From Lepidostoma basale (taxonomy: Eukaryota; Arthropoda; Insecta; Trichoptera; Lepidostomatidae): DNA of 64,000 nt. The translations under genes were made by a program, and so were the position numbers. The notes under the pieces are model-generated. The model saw nothing but the letters and a program-made list of their open reading frames with translations, did no database searches and was not told the DNA's origin. The stretch spans positions 186,001 to 250,000 of the forward strand of contig JAHDVF020001343.1 in the NCBI GenBank assembly GCA_022606425.2. Reading direction: 5' to 3'. Shown here one piece after another: positions 1 to 10,560 of the stretch (position 1 is its first letter; every line of letters starts with the position of its first letter).

Positions 1-65
1 TTAACATTCATTTGGCTTGCGCTAATGATGTGAAGAACGATTTAACAAAATAATAATAAATAATA
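1..65 (+). repeat. SINE-1 3' end, cut by window start
   Basis: The first 65 bases match the 3' end of the tRNA-derived SINE seen complete at 6481 and 56492. Both have the run TTTGGCTYGCGCT, then GATTYAACAAAATAATAATAAT. The tRNA-like head lies outside the window. The AAT-repeat tail is typical of a retroposed SINE. Confidence 0.7.
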
Positions 66-648
66 CTAACTGACTAACCATCACGCCGTCTCCCCAGAGG
101 AGTATGCAGAAAGAACGAATCGCCAAACTCTTTTCTGGCATACTTCTCTTGCATCCTCCATGTGTCATACATAGTGTCATGCACACACGCGATTTCTACG
201 ACTCCTCGTGTGACCGACATTTAATATATGATTGATTTGAATGTACCACGTTTTCCTCGGCCTTCCCCTATTTCTAGCTTCGTTCACATCGTTTACATAT
301 ACCTTATTCACCATTCTGCCTTCATTCATTCTTTCCACGTGTCCAAACCATCTTAACGACCCTTTCATTATTTTGTTCATAACACTTTCATTCGCACCGC
401 ATTAAATTTTTATATTTCCATTTGACACTCTATCAAATACAGATTAACCACGCATTCGTCTTAGAGATTCCATTTCTACTGCATTTTTCCTTATTTTGCC
501 AGTTCCATGATTCACTTCCATACATAAGGATCGGTGCAAGAACACTATTGTGCACTGCCATCTTGGGTTTTTTGGATAGGCTTTTGTTTGCGATGACAAC
601 TTTAAGTGCACCATTTACTTTGTTGCTACCCCAACCCTTCTCAGGGTA
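64..648 (-). pseudogene. TTAG-tailed LINE, 3' end fragment
   Basis: The minus strand encodes broken pieces of the C-terminal end of a non-LTR retrotransposon polyprotein. A block near 540-430 has the MYGSESWNWQN motif. A block at 380-177 has KGSLRWFGHVERM followed by RGRPRKTW. The frame ends in the GETA-stop equivalent next to an ACTAACTGACTAAC run, the reverse of a TTAG tail. Several frames and stops interrupt it, so it is dead. The reverse transcriptase and endonuclease domains are absent, as expected for a 5'-truncated copy. Confidence 0.8.
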
Positions 649-649
649 G

Positions 650-725
650 AAGAGAGTGAAAAATATGAGAGGAGGCCTACGTCTACGAGAGGACGGCCAC
701 AACAGGCTGAAGAAGAAGAAGTAGA
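650..725 (+). repeat. RTE-like LINE 3' tail
   Basis: A short plus-strand piece with AGGAGGCCTACGTCTACGAG and a GAAGAAGAAGAAG tail matches the final codons and tail of the RTE-like LINEs seen at 11305-11772 and 58215-58400. It is only a 3' stub, too short to assign to a subfamily. Confidence 0.5.
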
Positions 726-789
726 ATATCATAAACGAGTGCTTAAGAAATAACGTTTTTTTTTTTATAAAGTTTTCAACCAATCGGTA

Positions 790-1560
790 TCAAATAATGC
801 ATTTGGATTGGTGCGCTTTGCTTACACGCGGCCAGAGAGCTGGGAGCAGATCTACGGAGAGTAGAGCGGAATTGTTTGACAGGTATCAGTTCCCGGTTAA
901 CACAGCCGTTTCCATTTTGTTCTGGTGTCACGGAGTATTTTTATCGAATGTTCCGTTGAACGTCTTGATAGAAAAATCTTTTTTCACCTTCGAGAGCGGA
1001 AAGGACGAACCGAAGATTGAAATAACATGTTGATTATTTTCAGAAATAACAAAACAGGTGAATTGTGAGGTCGGCGTACCGTGGAGTGATCGATTACTTG
1101 TTTGATAATCAATCAATCTACAAAAAAATCACCAGAAAAATCTTTTATAATATTTAAAATATTAAAACATATGTTTGTTAATAAAAATAACATATCTGAT
1201 TACTGTTTACTTTATAGTCCATCAGGTTTCCTTTCGATCAATTATCGTAAAGAAATACACCATTTTAATAATATATTATTATATATGTAAACATATACAT
1301 ATCTACCCGTATCAAATTGGAAGTGGGGACCGCCACACAATTAGTAAAATTTTTAACAAAAGTAAGTGTGATAAGTGATTAGGAATTCATTTAGGGATAG
1401 TGCCTATTATATGAGTATACTCGTATTTTTAGGAATTTGACTCCTGATTAATTTATAATGAAACTCAATTAATTTTGTATTTGGGTACTGTATATTATTT
1501 TTGTTATTTTAGTCTAGAAAACAGTTAATAATTTAGATTAAATAAACGAAAATTGTCCAA
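790..1560. other. Unassigned stretch
   Basis: Mostly AT-rich. The first 300 bases are slightly GC-richer, and open frames of 60-80 codons cross them without any family motif. I see no RNA gene, repeat pair or splice-bounded frame that I can defend. It is probably intergenic or intronic DNA. Confidence 0.4.
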
Positions 1561-1599
1561 ACAAAGCGCCGAGAAACAACGAGTGACCCAAAGAGCCAT

Positions 1600-1915
1600 G
1601 TTAGGTATAAGCCTAAGAAACAGAGTCAGAAACGATACAGTGAGAGAAAAAACAAAAGTCACTTACTTCATCCACCGAGTAGCGACTCTAAAATGGTAAT
1701 GGGCAGGTCACGTAGCCAGAAGTTCAGACGAAAAATGGACAAGAAGATTGCTGACTTGGAGACCGTGAACGGCAAAGAGAAGTGCAGGGCGCCCGCAACT
1801 ACGGTGGAAGGTTGACCTTAACAGACATGTCGGAATAACCTGGATACAGTCTGCACATGACAGAGTGACGTGGAAGCGAATGGAGGATGCCTTTGTCCAG
1901 GAATGTATATAGGAT
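1600..1915 (+). pseudogene. RTE-like LINE, C-terminal fragment
   Basis: Plus-strand translation, allowing frameshifts, gives the C-terminal signature of RTE-like LINEs. In order, it has a VTQRAMLG-like block near 1590, WAGHVARSSDEKWTR near 1710, a GRPQLRW-like block near 1790, then HDRVTWKRMEDAF near 1860. The same family is seen at 11305 and, inverted, at 15680-16080. Frame breaks and lack of upstream domains make it a 5'-truncated dead copy. Confidence 0.75.
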
Positions 1916-2109
1916 CCGTCGTCATCTGCTCTTTCTTATCTTCTGAATTAAACCTGTCTGGATAAGTTCACTCATTTCACCTTTATTGCACTGGCATGTT
2001 TTTTTTCAAAGGTCTGCCCCTATGATTTATACAGGTATATCTTTGGCTTTAATACGAATCACGCCATGGCAGTCATATGTCACTGCCAACGGTTGAGTTA
2101 AATTAAAGG

Positions 2110-2415
2110 TCCCCAAGCGCTGTTTCTTCTCAGTCGTATTCCTCATGATTGAGGGTCGTGTCCATCCTGTAAACTATTGACTATGACACACCACGCTTCT
2201 TTCACCCGTCAGTCTCCAGGCTGCAGCTAATGAGAGACCAGTCAGATTCCTGATTTGATCGGACCAGCGGCTCGGTGGTCGTGCTTGTGGTCGCCTTCCC
2301 TCCACATTGCCCATGATGATGAGTTTTTCAAGGTTTTCCTGATCTCTCCGGGCTATATATCCAAAATATTTAGCACTCTCTGAAAGTCTTGCCTTGATAG
2401 CGCCGTCAGTCACGC
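2110..2415 (-). pseudogene. LINE C-terminal fragment (ARRDxENLEKL type)
   Basis: A 79-codon minus-strand frame (2174-2413) reads YFGYIARRDQENLEKLIIMG, then VEGRRP and SRWSDQI. This arrangement of a G-H/Y-I-A-R-R-D block, a basic GRP-like block and W-x-DQI is the C-terminal tail of an insect LINE polyprotein. It belongs to a different family from the TTAG-tailed LINE, since the spacing and final residues differ. Only this tail survives; no RT or nuclease domain is nearby. Confidence 0.7.
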
Positions 2416-2419
2416 GTTA

Positions 2420-3355
2420 ATAATATTGTATTAAAAATAAAATTAAATTGGCTTTTTACGCCGAAATCCTGAAGAATAGAAAGTACCGTGCCAGTCAACG
2501 TGTAAAGCAACCCAATCTAGGTTACCTGTTAACAGTTTCACTTTGCAAAATAAACATATAATATATAATACAAATATTCATAAAAGTCAGAAAACCTATC
2601 GATGAGAAAAATAAATACTAGCACAAAACTATTGACACATTACGAAGCCAATATATAATTATATTGTCAATCTCCTGTCTTAACATGAGATCGATTTTCC
2701 ATTAGATAAACTGGTAATTAAGTATCTATCTTCGAGCGTGCTTAATGAAGAAATGGACACTGGGTCCCTCTGCCTATTTCTTTATAAAAAAAAACAAAGG
2801 GACTCCTTTCTTATGATTACGAGGGGTGATATCAATTGTTTCCCAAGATAACGGTAGACTTTTAGAATGAAAAAAATGAGTCTTTCTGGTCTTTGAAGAT
2901 AAGCAGATAGAGCCTCCCCGAGGATTTGAAAGGAGTTGACAAGAGATTATTACACTTGAATACAGAGGCGTTTCGAGAATATTTTAAAATATCAAATTGA
3001 AAGGTCTATGAAGAAGTAAGCAACCCTCAATTAGAACGGGGTTAATTATATTCTAATATGAGTTTGATTGATTAAACATTTTCAGAATATGTTTTATGTT
3101 AGTAAAATATACGTTTTGTGAAATTGTATATTGATAAAAGAATGACATAATCAATGAAATTTTATATAGGATATTTTCGTAGCAAAACGAAACAAGTCAT
3201 TATCCCTTAATATTTAATATTTGAAAATTAGTATTGCAGTGATGTTCAAGTTATAATAAAAATACAATTTTTAAATATTTTTAATATGTATTGCAAAATG
3301 TACGCAATATGACTTTAAAACACGTAAGTATTACTGATATAGATCTGATGCAGAT
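2420..3355. other. AT-rich stretch, nothing recognised
   Basis: Low-complexity AT-rich DNA with no open frame above 60 codons, no inverted repeat of note and no tRNA-like box. A few short poly-A and poly-T runs are present. Confidence 0.5.
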
Positions 3356-3359
3356 ATAC

Positions 3360-3770
3360 AATACATGAAGGAATTTGGTAGCTATCCATGCTTCTATCGT
3401 ACAGCGTTTTTTTTGGGAAGGTTGTGGTCCAATTCTCTGCAGCTTCGAAGAGACTGGATTTTCAATACCCATTTCTTTAGATTAATCAGGGGATATTTTG
3501 AGAACTCAGCCGTGTTGGAGGACGTGGGTCTTTTTGTTCTCGACAGATATCTACGATAGTGCCAGCACAGATTGTTCTTTCTGTCGGCTGCAAGAACCAA
3601 CTTGCCTCTAGTAATACCGGTGGGAAGACCAATCAGTCTGCCAAACAAGATTACTTCGGAGATCGACGTGTTTCATATTAGTGAAAATGTGTTCAGAAAA
3701 CAAATACCCTTAACTTTATAGAGTATTTTGTCTTTCTACAATAGAACCATCTCTCATGCGTAACTGGTAC
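3360..3770 (+). pseudogene. CR1/Jockey-like LINE 3' end
   Basis: Plus-strand frames (3365-3559 continuing in another frame to about 3720) carry the tail motif of a LINE repeated at 10561, 44690, 54460 and 58440. In order, it has LEDVGLFV near 3515, a basic RYL block, L-F-x-L-x-A-x-RTN near 3570-3600, then a TSEIDVFH block near 3655. A frameshift and a stop lie near 3557. RT C-termini of CR1/Jockey-type elements have this layout; the clade is an inference from pattern. Confidence 0.65.
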
Positions 3771-3839
3771 TTAACCCTTTTGTCAAATAGATACCTCAAA
3801 CTATAAACATGTTTTAATATCTTTTGAGTAAATAAATAA

Positions 3840-4755
3840 AGTGATAAACTAAAAAATATATAACTATTTTTTTTACTTATTTTGAATTTTTATGGTTTGG
3901 ACTCATGGAACAAATAAATGAAGAAATAATTAAAAAATCAAAAATGTAAATGTAATAATCGTAAGCGCAATAAGAAATAGAGGAAGATCGAGGAAAACGT
4001 GACAGGATCAAATAAACCAAATATTAAATGTAGTGCTTTCACTTAATGTTTATCAAAAAGTTTTGCATTGTTTCTTCTCCTGTCGAGTATATTTTTACAG
4101 TGCCATAAGTTTATTATTAAATTTTAAGTATTTTTTATATTTATATTGAAAAACTGGTATGACTGTAATGTATAAAAAAAGTACTAACATTACTGACAGA
4201 ACATGAATCTACAACCTTCTACTGAGCACTCATACATACTATGATAAGCCTGAACACTTGAGTCAAGTACCAATCAATGTTCTATAAGGCGTAATTCATA
4301 AACATTTTTCAATCTCAAAGCAATCAACCAAGTTATTAATTATTATTTCTCTGTTTTCCGATTAGCTTGAATTATGTAACGTAAACAAAATATTTACTTT
4401 AAATGTTCTTGAGATTTGCAAATTCCATTTAATTAAAATTGACCGCAAACTGAGCCGTTTTGAAAGACCCAAAATAAGACTTAATACTACATATAAAATC
4501 AGATGTTATAAACCTACCCTTTTTTCTTTGTTTATTAAAATAAATATTTAAATGTGTTTGTACAGCAGAATGCTTCATTTATCGTGAACAGATTTGATCA
4601 GAGCAGATAATTGTTAAAAACACATGTAGGTTAGTCTAACTACATCTGGGTCACAAATTGCGTATAGACACATGTGCGATCCTCCAACTCGTTATAATGG
4701 GCAAGATGGAAGGACGTCATGGTCCAGGCAGAAGACAAAAGTATTAACTATTCCT
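3840..4755. other. AT-rich stretch with a trace of LINE
   Basis: Mostly AT-rich with no gene. At about 3960-4015 there is a short match to the TTAG-tailed LINE (AGGAAGATCGAGGAAAACGT region), too short to define borders. Nothing else is supported. Confidence 0.4.
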
Positions 4756-4760
4756 ACTTA

Positions 4761-5238
4761 TATGGGGTGTTTTTTTAGAGGTATACAATACATATTCAAA
4801 TTGAAAAAAAAAAGCATTAAAATAATGTTAATGTCTATGACATTGGCTTTATTTTATAGATAATTTTATGCCATTATTGGTTAAATATAATTTCGGGAAT
4901 ATGAGCGCCACGGCTAGCTCGAATGAAACGCAATCGTGAAATCCAATTTTCTACAATTGTCGTCTTTGTGGATGCGTATTATCCACTAGAGTGTACGTGG
5001 TGCGAAAACAATTCACGATGGACGATTATGTCGATCGTAAAATGGACGTAGTGCACGATAAGTTTGAACCATGATTTTCAAAATAAATTTGCAAAATTTT
5101 CAAGCGCTATTCTAACGCTAGTTTATGGTAAAATGGCAAAACGTACTAACTATAAATCAACTGTCAGATGTCAAATTAAAAGTCTATAGAAACAATGTTG
5201 CTAGTTTAAAAACCAAACCTTTAAAAAAAACACCCTAT
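4761..5238 (-). mobile_element. Mariner-like element, internally deleted
   Basis: Imperfect terminal inverted repeats are seen as GGGGTGTTTTTTTAGAGGTA at about 4764 and the reverse complement of TAGGGTGTTTTTTTTAAAGG ending near 5236. Between them the minus strand encodes a shard of a transposase N-terminal helix-turn-helix: TYRALRPFYDRHNRPS (about 5062-5015), followed by FRTTYTLVDNTHPQRR. This wording is typical of insect mariner/Tc1-type transposases. The DDE catalytic domain is missing, so it is a non-autonomous relic. A solo copy of the same end lies at 51231-51355. Confidence 0.7.
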
Positions 5239-5475
5239 ACAACTATGAAATAAGGAAAAAGAAGTGGAAGTATTATTAGTGAAGCCTTCGCAGAAGTAAA
5301 GGTCTTCATCGGGGAAACGGTATATGTCACAAGATGAAGTTTATATTTAATGTCGTGACAATACTATTTTTTACATTTTAGCAAAGTTTTAATAATTGTA
5401 TTTCTTTAGGAGAAACCAACTGAATTAAAATTAACAAAGGAAATAAAAAATAATAATTTCCTATTTTTCTTGCAG

Positions 5476-5641
5476 ATTTGAAAACGAATTGATGTCATTC
5501 GATTTCGGTTACTGGACACGGAGAAATATTACTGATCCGCCTCTGTTTCAATGTTCAAGAGGGTCCTGGGAACAACTGATGAGGAGGAACGAAAAAAAGT
5601 ATTGTAGGATAGCTAAATTCATGTTCGTCCTCTCGATGTGA
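5476..5641 (+). CDS. Candidate exon, unknown product
   Basis: A TTTTTCTTGCAG acceptor-like tract ends at 5475. It is followed by an uninterrupted 54-codon frame beginning FENELMSFDFGYW and ending at a TGA at 5639-5641. GC content is visibly higher than in the flanks and there is no match to any repeat in the window. It could be a terminal exon or chance. I do not recognise the protein. No partner exon is identified nearby on this strand. Confidence 0.25.
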
Positions 5642-5644
5642 AAA

Positions 5645-6110
5645 TCGATATGATAAAAAATGTAACAATGTCCTTGTTTGGTTTCCTTTGCTTTTCTCAA
5701 AAGACATTTCAGAAAATTCGTTTACGTTATCTGAATTTCTTTGTTTTATTATTCTAACGGCGAATCGCTCGTTTACTTCATGAGGCTTGTTGATTTCAGA
5801 TTCGGGACGATAAAATGGAAATGAATTTCGATTTTCGTGCTCCAGAAATTCTGCGGAAAGTTAAATGTAAAGCTTAGATTATTTCCAATCAGTAATGAAA
5901 TATCGTTTAAGAAAAAAGATCAATTTACCTTACAAATGATCGAATACTATTGATATTACATATATTCGTAGATGTATCTACGGGTGAAGATAATTACGGG
6001 ATTATTTATCGGGGTTTTAGTTCGGATCAATAAGAAATCATTTTTAACTGTGATATAAAATATAAATTGGAATAATGTACGACAAAAGCTATTTAAAATT
6101 AGACGTATAA
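5645..6110. other. AT-rich stretch, nothing recognised
   Basis: No open frame, repeat or RNA gene that I can support. It is AT-rich and probably intergenic or intronic. Confidence 0.45.
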
Positions 6111-6149
6111 AATGATTAAAATTTCTTCTTGTTCTTTTTACTCGTATTG

Positions 6150-6345
6150 TAGATCTTGCGATCTGTTTAAACAGGGTGTTAAATTTCTTCCTGTGACGAA
6201 GACGTCTAGCTTTCTTTCTCTCGATGTGATCCCTCCAGAATCGTCTTCTCCGCTTACTCCATCTCACTATGTCATCAATTTTGCAGGATCTGCTAATCTC
6301 TTCGTTGTGTATTCTAACTCTAAGGTCTCTACGCATGTTTTTATT
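6150..6345 (-). pseudogene. GRLRRR-type LINE fragment
   Basis: The minus-strand frame starting near 6336 reads RIHNEEISRSCKIDDIVRW then a basic RRRRFWRDHIERK block. It matches the C-terminal tail of the LINE family at 39255, 42080, 52345 and 62735. After this tail the frame runs into unrelated basic residues. It is a degraded 5'- and 3'-truncated copy. Confidence 0.65.
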
Positions 6346-6480
6346 CCCGCTTCTAAGGAGATGTTTAGTTCTGACAGATTAAGCTCTTTCTTCGATTCCG
6401 TAAGTCATAAATTTAAGCATTTGAAAATATTTCATTTACACAATTAATGGATGATTTCGATTATATAAAACTGTGAATAA

Positions 6481-6735
6481 CGACCATCGTGGGCGAGTGA
6501 TAAGTGCTTTGACGAAAGGTCCCCGAAAGTCCCGGGTTCGATTCTCGGAGATGGCAGTATGATTGTCACACTGTCACTTTGGTCAGGTGCAGAATTCACG
6601 TGACAAGAAAATGGCGATAGTTTAGCTACATATCACATGTTACGAGAATCATATGATAGCTATAACCTTTACATCGATTTGGCTCTCGCTGTAATGACGT
6701 AAAAAGCGATTCAACAAAATAATAATAATACTCAT
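6481..6735 (+). repeat. tRNA-derived SINE (family SINE-1)
   Basis: The head looks like a tRNA, with a pol III box A-like GGGCGAGTGATAAGTGC from 6491 and a box B-like GGGTTCGATTCTC at 6534-6546. The body contains a GATTGTCACACTGTC block, an ATTCACGTGACAAGAAAATG block and ATCACATGTTACGAG. The 3' end is GCGATTCAACAAAATAATAA. Copies with the same order occur at 56492, 61077, 16863 (partial) and 1 (3' end only). It is transcribed by pol III and moved by a partner LINE by analogy; the partner is not identified. Confidence 0.85.
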
Positions 6736-6739
6736 AAAA

Positions 6740-7295
6740 TAATAAATAATTTTGTTTTGTAAAAACCGTGCTAGTTCAACGTACGAGTATGCTTATATGA
6801 ATTATATAATAGTAGGTCAAGTATTTATTATTAACCACACTAATTATACAAGTTTATTGGTTTTTATTTAGATAACAAGATACTAAATTAATTTGTAATT
6901 AATATCAAAACATGGTGCATGTAATAAACGGATAGTTATGTTCATATGTTCAAATTGTTATGAAGTGTTTCCCAGGTACCATGAATAGGTACCCAGGTAT
7001 CACAAGAATATCCTTCCCTGCGGCACAACGAGAAGTGTTTCTCTAGTAGAAAGCTATTAGCAGTAGCTCGGCTAACCCAAACACGGTTTGTCCAATTCCA
7101 ATGATGTTCTTAGTTAATTTCCACTCAGTGTAAAGCACTTCAAAAACAGCTAACAAATAAATGCTATAAATGTATAATTATTGCGAATTAAAATGTCAAA
7201 GAATGTTTTTCGAGAACATGTTTCGTCTAGCTAAGGGGTTGTTATTTGATTATGCCTTTGTAATATGAAACATGTCTCGCATTTTTAAGACAGAT
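6740..7295. other. AT-rich stretch, nothing recognised
   Basis: No coding, repeat or RNA signal. Around 6970-7060 there is a short near-duplicate of GGTACC-containing words (CCAGGTACCATGAATAGGTA), probably chance. Confidence 0.4.
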
Positions 7296-7298
7296 ACA

Positions 7299-7990
7299 TC
7301 ACACTTGATGATGCTTAAGAAATATGGACTTGGACTTGAATCTTCTGGTTAATAGAGGTTCCGCTCTTGTGGCTATTCCTCTTATGTCTGATGGGAACAT
7401 TGTTGGAAGGTGATTTGTGTTGGAGTTGTTTGGGTCGTAATTTGAGAGGTCTTTAATTGTAGGATTAGGAAGTGAAGAGAGTTGTAAAAACGTTTGGCAA
7501 GTTTCAGAATGAATCCATCTATCATCGGGATTCCCGATTCTAGGTGCAATTGTGTGATCCTGGTCCATGAAGGCGCACCAAGCGATTAACGGATAGCCTC
7601 ATTTTGCAGGATTTGGAGTTTTCGTATGTGACTCGAAGCTGCATAGCCCCAGATTGGGGCTACGTAAGTGAAGATCGGCCTTATGCCGTTTTGTACATCA
7701 GGTCGGTGCTTAGTTTACTTTTTCAAGCTAACATTGGGTGGAGGGCTAAGATTCATTAATTGTTTTGGTCCAAGGTACGTCTTGGTTGAATATTTTTATG
7801 TTGGGAATGTTTGGAGGAATGTGTATTTTACTGAATAGGGTCGCTGCGCTTTTACTCTGTTTGACTGTGATGCGCCAGTTTCTGAACAACTGCACTCTAC
7901 CACGTCGGCCTGTTTTTGCGCCCTGCGGGTCGCCAGATGCGGCCTTTTAGAACTGGAGATGATGCCCATATCGTCAGCGAATTGGGCAAT
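7299..7990 (-). pseudogene. Jockey-like LINE reverse transcriptase remnant
   Basis: On the minus strand the sequence near 7975-7955 reads AQFADDMGI. This is the catalytic F-A-D-D box of a reverse transcriptase, followed by a SSKRPHLATRR block. Farther on, in other frames, come fragments of the thumb and C-terminal region, ending in an 89-codon frame (7299-7568) with DQDHTIAPRIGNPDD. Several stops and frameshifts break it. The spacing from FADD to the end fits Jockey-type LINEs. No 3' tail is obvious. Confidence 0.7.
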
Positions 7991-8044
7991 GTGGATGTTG
8001 TTATCATTTTACATTATTGTTTGAGAAACAATATCTACAAAACT

Positions 8045-8210
8045 ACTATTATAATTTGTTTTTGGATCACTTAATTTAGTTTTATCGGACCTACTGGTTT
8101 CGCTCCCGCTGGAGCGGACCGTATTTAAATACAATTTGTTTTTGTACCCTGTCGAACCTTTGGCGGGAGCGAAACCGGTTGTTTTGATAAAACAAATTAA
8201 GTATGTTTAG
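8045..8210. repeat. Inverted ribozyme-arm pair, ACCGGU type
   Basis: Two facing arms are visible. The left arm (TTAGTTTTATC...CTACTGGTTTCGCTCCCGC, about 8078-8110) is mirrored by GGCGGGAGCGAAACCGGTTG...GATAAAACAAATTAAG (about 8162-8200). The right arm carries GAA-ACCGGU-U, the 3' half of a hammerhead-like core with a palindromic stem III. The 5' CUGANGA box is not recognisable in either arm. The same type is found at 15601 and 16120. Confidence 0.55.
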
Positions 8211-8214
8211 AGGA

Positions 8215-9105
8215 TATTATAAATAACCAGGTTAATTTGACTTCGAGTCCTATATTAGATTTATTCCCCCTGTCACATAATGTTAATAATAACAATTACT
8301 AGACGGTAAATTCAATTTTCTCCCTCTCCCTCCACCACTTTTTCCATTTCTTTATAGAGTATATAAGTAGTAGCTCCGCGTCATTTGATTATTAAAATTT
8401 CATCAACTATACACAGAAGGAAGTCTGTTTTCCCGAAACATGTCTGTATACGATGTAAATAAGTGTTGTGATAATACAAAGTTATCAACAAGTTGTTCTA
8501 AATTAAGTTGATTTAAAAACAACGAATACAATTGTTTTTAATAATGCCACACTATTAATTAAGTTGTACATGAAAATAAAGTTGCTTCATATGAAAGTAT
8601 AGGAAATTAACAATTTTTTTTTTAATGTGACAACATTCCTGAATCTGCCAAATAATTGAGTGATTTGAATGTGCTGATAAGCGGCAATCACTCCGGCGGT
8701 GAAATATTTACTAAATAAGCGATACCTGCAATTCACGCGCTTGTGAATAGAAATATATAACTGGAGTCCTTTTGTAGGCCGCGGAGACCAAAGGAAAATA
8801 TCGACGTGAGTTCGGGCGGCGGCGGACGGGAGGGGGGCAATAAAGGTGTTCCAGGGGAGAGCTTTTCAGAGTGTGAAGAGGCGATCAAAGCCTCCGTCCT
8901 CATTGTTTCCATGATGGATGACGCTATCGTTTATTTCGAATTTCCGACATTTCTGCAAAGTATATTTCACGGGCGGACTGCGTCAATTTACGAGCGCGCG
9001 ACACAAATTTTTAAAACTCTATCCGTATAACTCTTCCATAAAAGTACGTTATGACTTTTCGTATCTTCAAATATGCTACAAAGGCTTTATATAAACGTAT
9101 TGAAA
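8215..9105. other. Unassigned stretch with a GC-rich island
   Basis: Mostly AT-rich. At 8770-9000 there is a GC-rich island with a 74-codon plus frame (8806-9030) beginning with a glycine run and containing SECEEAIKASVLIVSMMDDAI. No domain is recognised and no clear splice sites bound it; it could be an exon, a regulatory island or chance. Near 8440 a CCCGAAACATGTCTG word resembles the 3' part of the hammerhead-like motifs. Confidence 0.35.
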
Positions 9106-9114
9106 GGTGTGAGG

Positions 9115-9480
9115 ATCTTCTGTGTGGTTCATTGTTTTGGCCGAAACACTATTAACTATGATACTTCAATATTATTAACTGTTAACTGTTTTAACGGGGC
9201 GAGAGAAGGATGGAGTGCCGCATCAGTAAAAGTGTGACAGTCCATTCTTTCTGCCTACACTTTCGGGGAGACGGCATGATGGTTAGTTAGTTAGTTAGTT
9301 AACTGTTTTAATGGTATCATAATTTTAAATTCACAACAGATGTTTCGTCAACCTATGTTAAAATCAACAGGCGTTACAATAATTTTAACTATGACTTATC
9401 ATACTAATGAGTTTTTTTGCTATATAAATAGTAAATAGCCGTTGTTTCAATTGACTGTAATTAGGTACCTAACTCAACTC
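9115..9480 (-). repeat. Ribozyme repeat family Z, interrupted copy
   Basis: Minus-strand copy of the ~550-620 bp family seen at 22648, 31575 and 38195. It starts at the shared end word CATTGTTTTGGCCGAAACACTA (here split into GCATTG-like variants) and runs through a decayed hammerhead-like core at about 9339-9375. It is interrupted at 9195-9297 by the hitchhiker element. A second, plus-strand arm follows at 9480-9640. Confidence 0.6.
9195..9297 (+). mobile_element. LINE-tail hitchhiker, 5'-truncated, with TSD
   Basis: A 103-bp insert begins CGGGGCGAGAGAAGGATGG and ends GACGGCATGATGGTTAG plus a TTAG repeat. It is flanked by a perfect 14-bp direct repeat GTTAACTGTTTTAA at 9181-9194 and 9298-9311, the mark of target-primed retroposition. 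The last ~58 bp match the 3' end of the TTAG-tailed LINE; the part before it matches the non-autonomous family at 13015, 21600, 34510 and 37394. Confidence 0.8.
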
Positions 9481-9640
9481 AACAAAAAAATTATATTCAC
9501 ATTGACATAGGAACAAATACACATAAAGGTTCGAAAAATCACGAAAATTAATTTAAACACTTGAAAAAATTATTGTAACACCTGATGATGTCAACATAGA
9601 GAATAACGAAACAGCTGCCTCGAAAAAAAATTGTGAAACC
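9480..9640 (+). repeat. Family Z arm with hammerhead-like core
   Basis: The plus strand has CTGATGA at 9582-9588, a stem-loop segment TGTCAACATAGAGAATAAC, then GAA at 9608-9610 followed by ACAGCTGC. Upstream are the family words GAACAAATACACATAAAGG and TCGAAAAATCACG. It faces the minus-strand copy at 9115-9480, making an inverted pair. Stem II pairing is partly decayed in this copy. Confidence 0.6.
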
Positions 9641-9649
9641 ATAAAAACT

Positions 9650-10555
9650 GAGTACTATATTATAATATAACAGTTATTAAATATGTAAGAAATATTCCTT
9701 ATAATTCCAAAATATTTGAGTTGGTAGCAATTAATTAAATCTATAGTTATTTGTACAAACACAAAAAAATGTAAATTCTTTAAATATTTCAATTCATTAA
9801 GATACTTTTTTTTAAATACGTAATTATTTAAGTGAAAAATGCGCTTTTTAAAAATATGCATGGTCGTTCAAAGATTTAATTTTCAATGTTTTTATCGTAT
9901 TTTTATCCTAATTGTGTAATTTATTGTCTCTCGAACAAATATAAATAATTAATGCGGATGAAAACATCTGTTTTCAAGAAAAAAAAATTTATGTAAATTT
10001 TAAAAATGTCTTAACGTGGCCAAACATATTATCATTTCCATGAAATATAATAAAACTTTTAACAAACAGTCGTTCATTCGTATTGATTATTTCATTGGAT
10101 AACTTTCACTAATGTTTTTTCATAAACAAAAATAACACTGAGCGCTACTGGTGGATTTACATTTCCCTTAAAATCTGACACTTTTATTCCTTTCACGGTT
10201 GCTTTTTGTATATTAAATATCATCTGATGCTGTAAAGAATCCATCCAGTAGGTAGTGAAACGAACTCCCTAAAATCTCCGAAATTTTATTTTCTGCATTT
10301 TGATTCAATTCTCGTAATGAAAAATCTAGTACAAAGTAAATTTTGATCAAAAGAACGACGCGTATTGAGAGGGGATATTATCATAAAAAAATATTTGAAT
10401 GGAAATATTTCTTATGTCAATTTTTATTCTTAAAGCCTCTTTCAGTTTTATATGAATACATGTTTTGCAAAAGAATTTTGTTACAGCCATAGTATATAAT
10501 TGAACTGTTCAATACAATATATCGAACGTTTGCCTGTCAAAAATATAATTCAACA
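9650..10555. other. AT-rich stretch, nothing recognised
   Basis: Low-complexity AT-rich sequence. A 68-codon minus frame (9655-9861) is rich in N, I, K and Y, and looks like chance in AT-rich DNA. There is no repeat pair or RNA gene. Confidence 0.5.
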
Positions 10556-10560
10556 GGTGT

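Noticed and set aside
5476..5641. Cytochrome P450 N-terminal exon
   Set aside because: A YW-x-RR-N word is faintly reminiscent of the P450 hinge but the proline-rich hinge is missing; no product was assigned.
8806..9030. 74-codon glycine-rich exon
   Set aside because: No clear splice sites and no homologue recognised; reported only as a GC-rich island.
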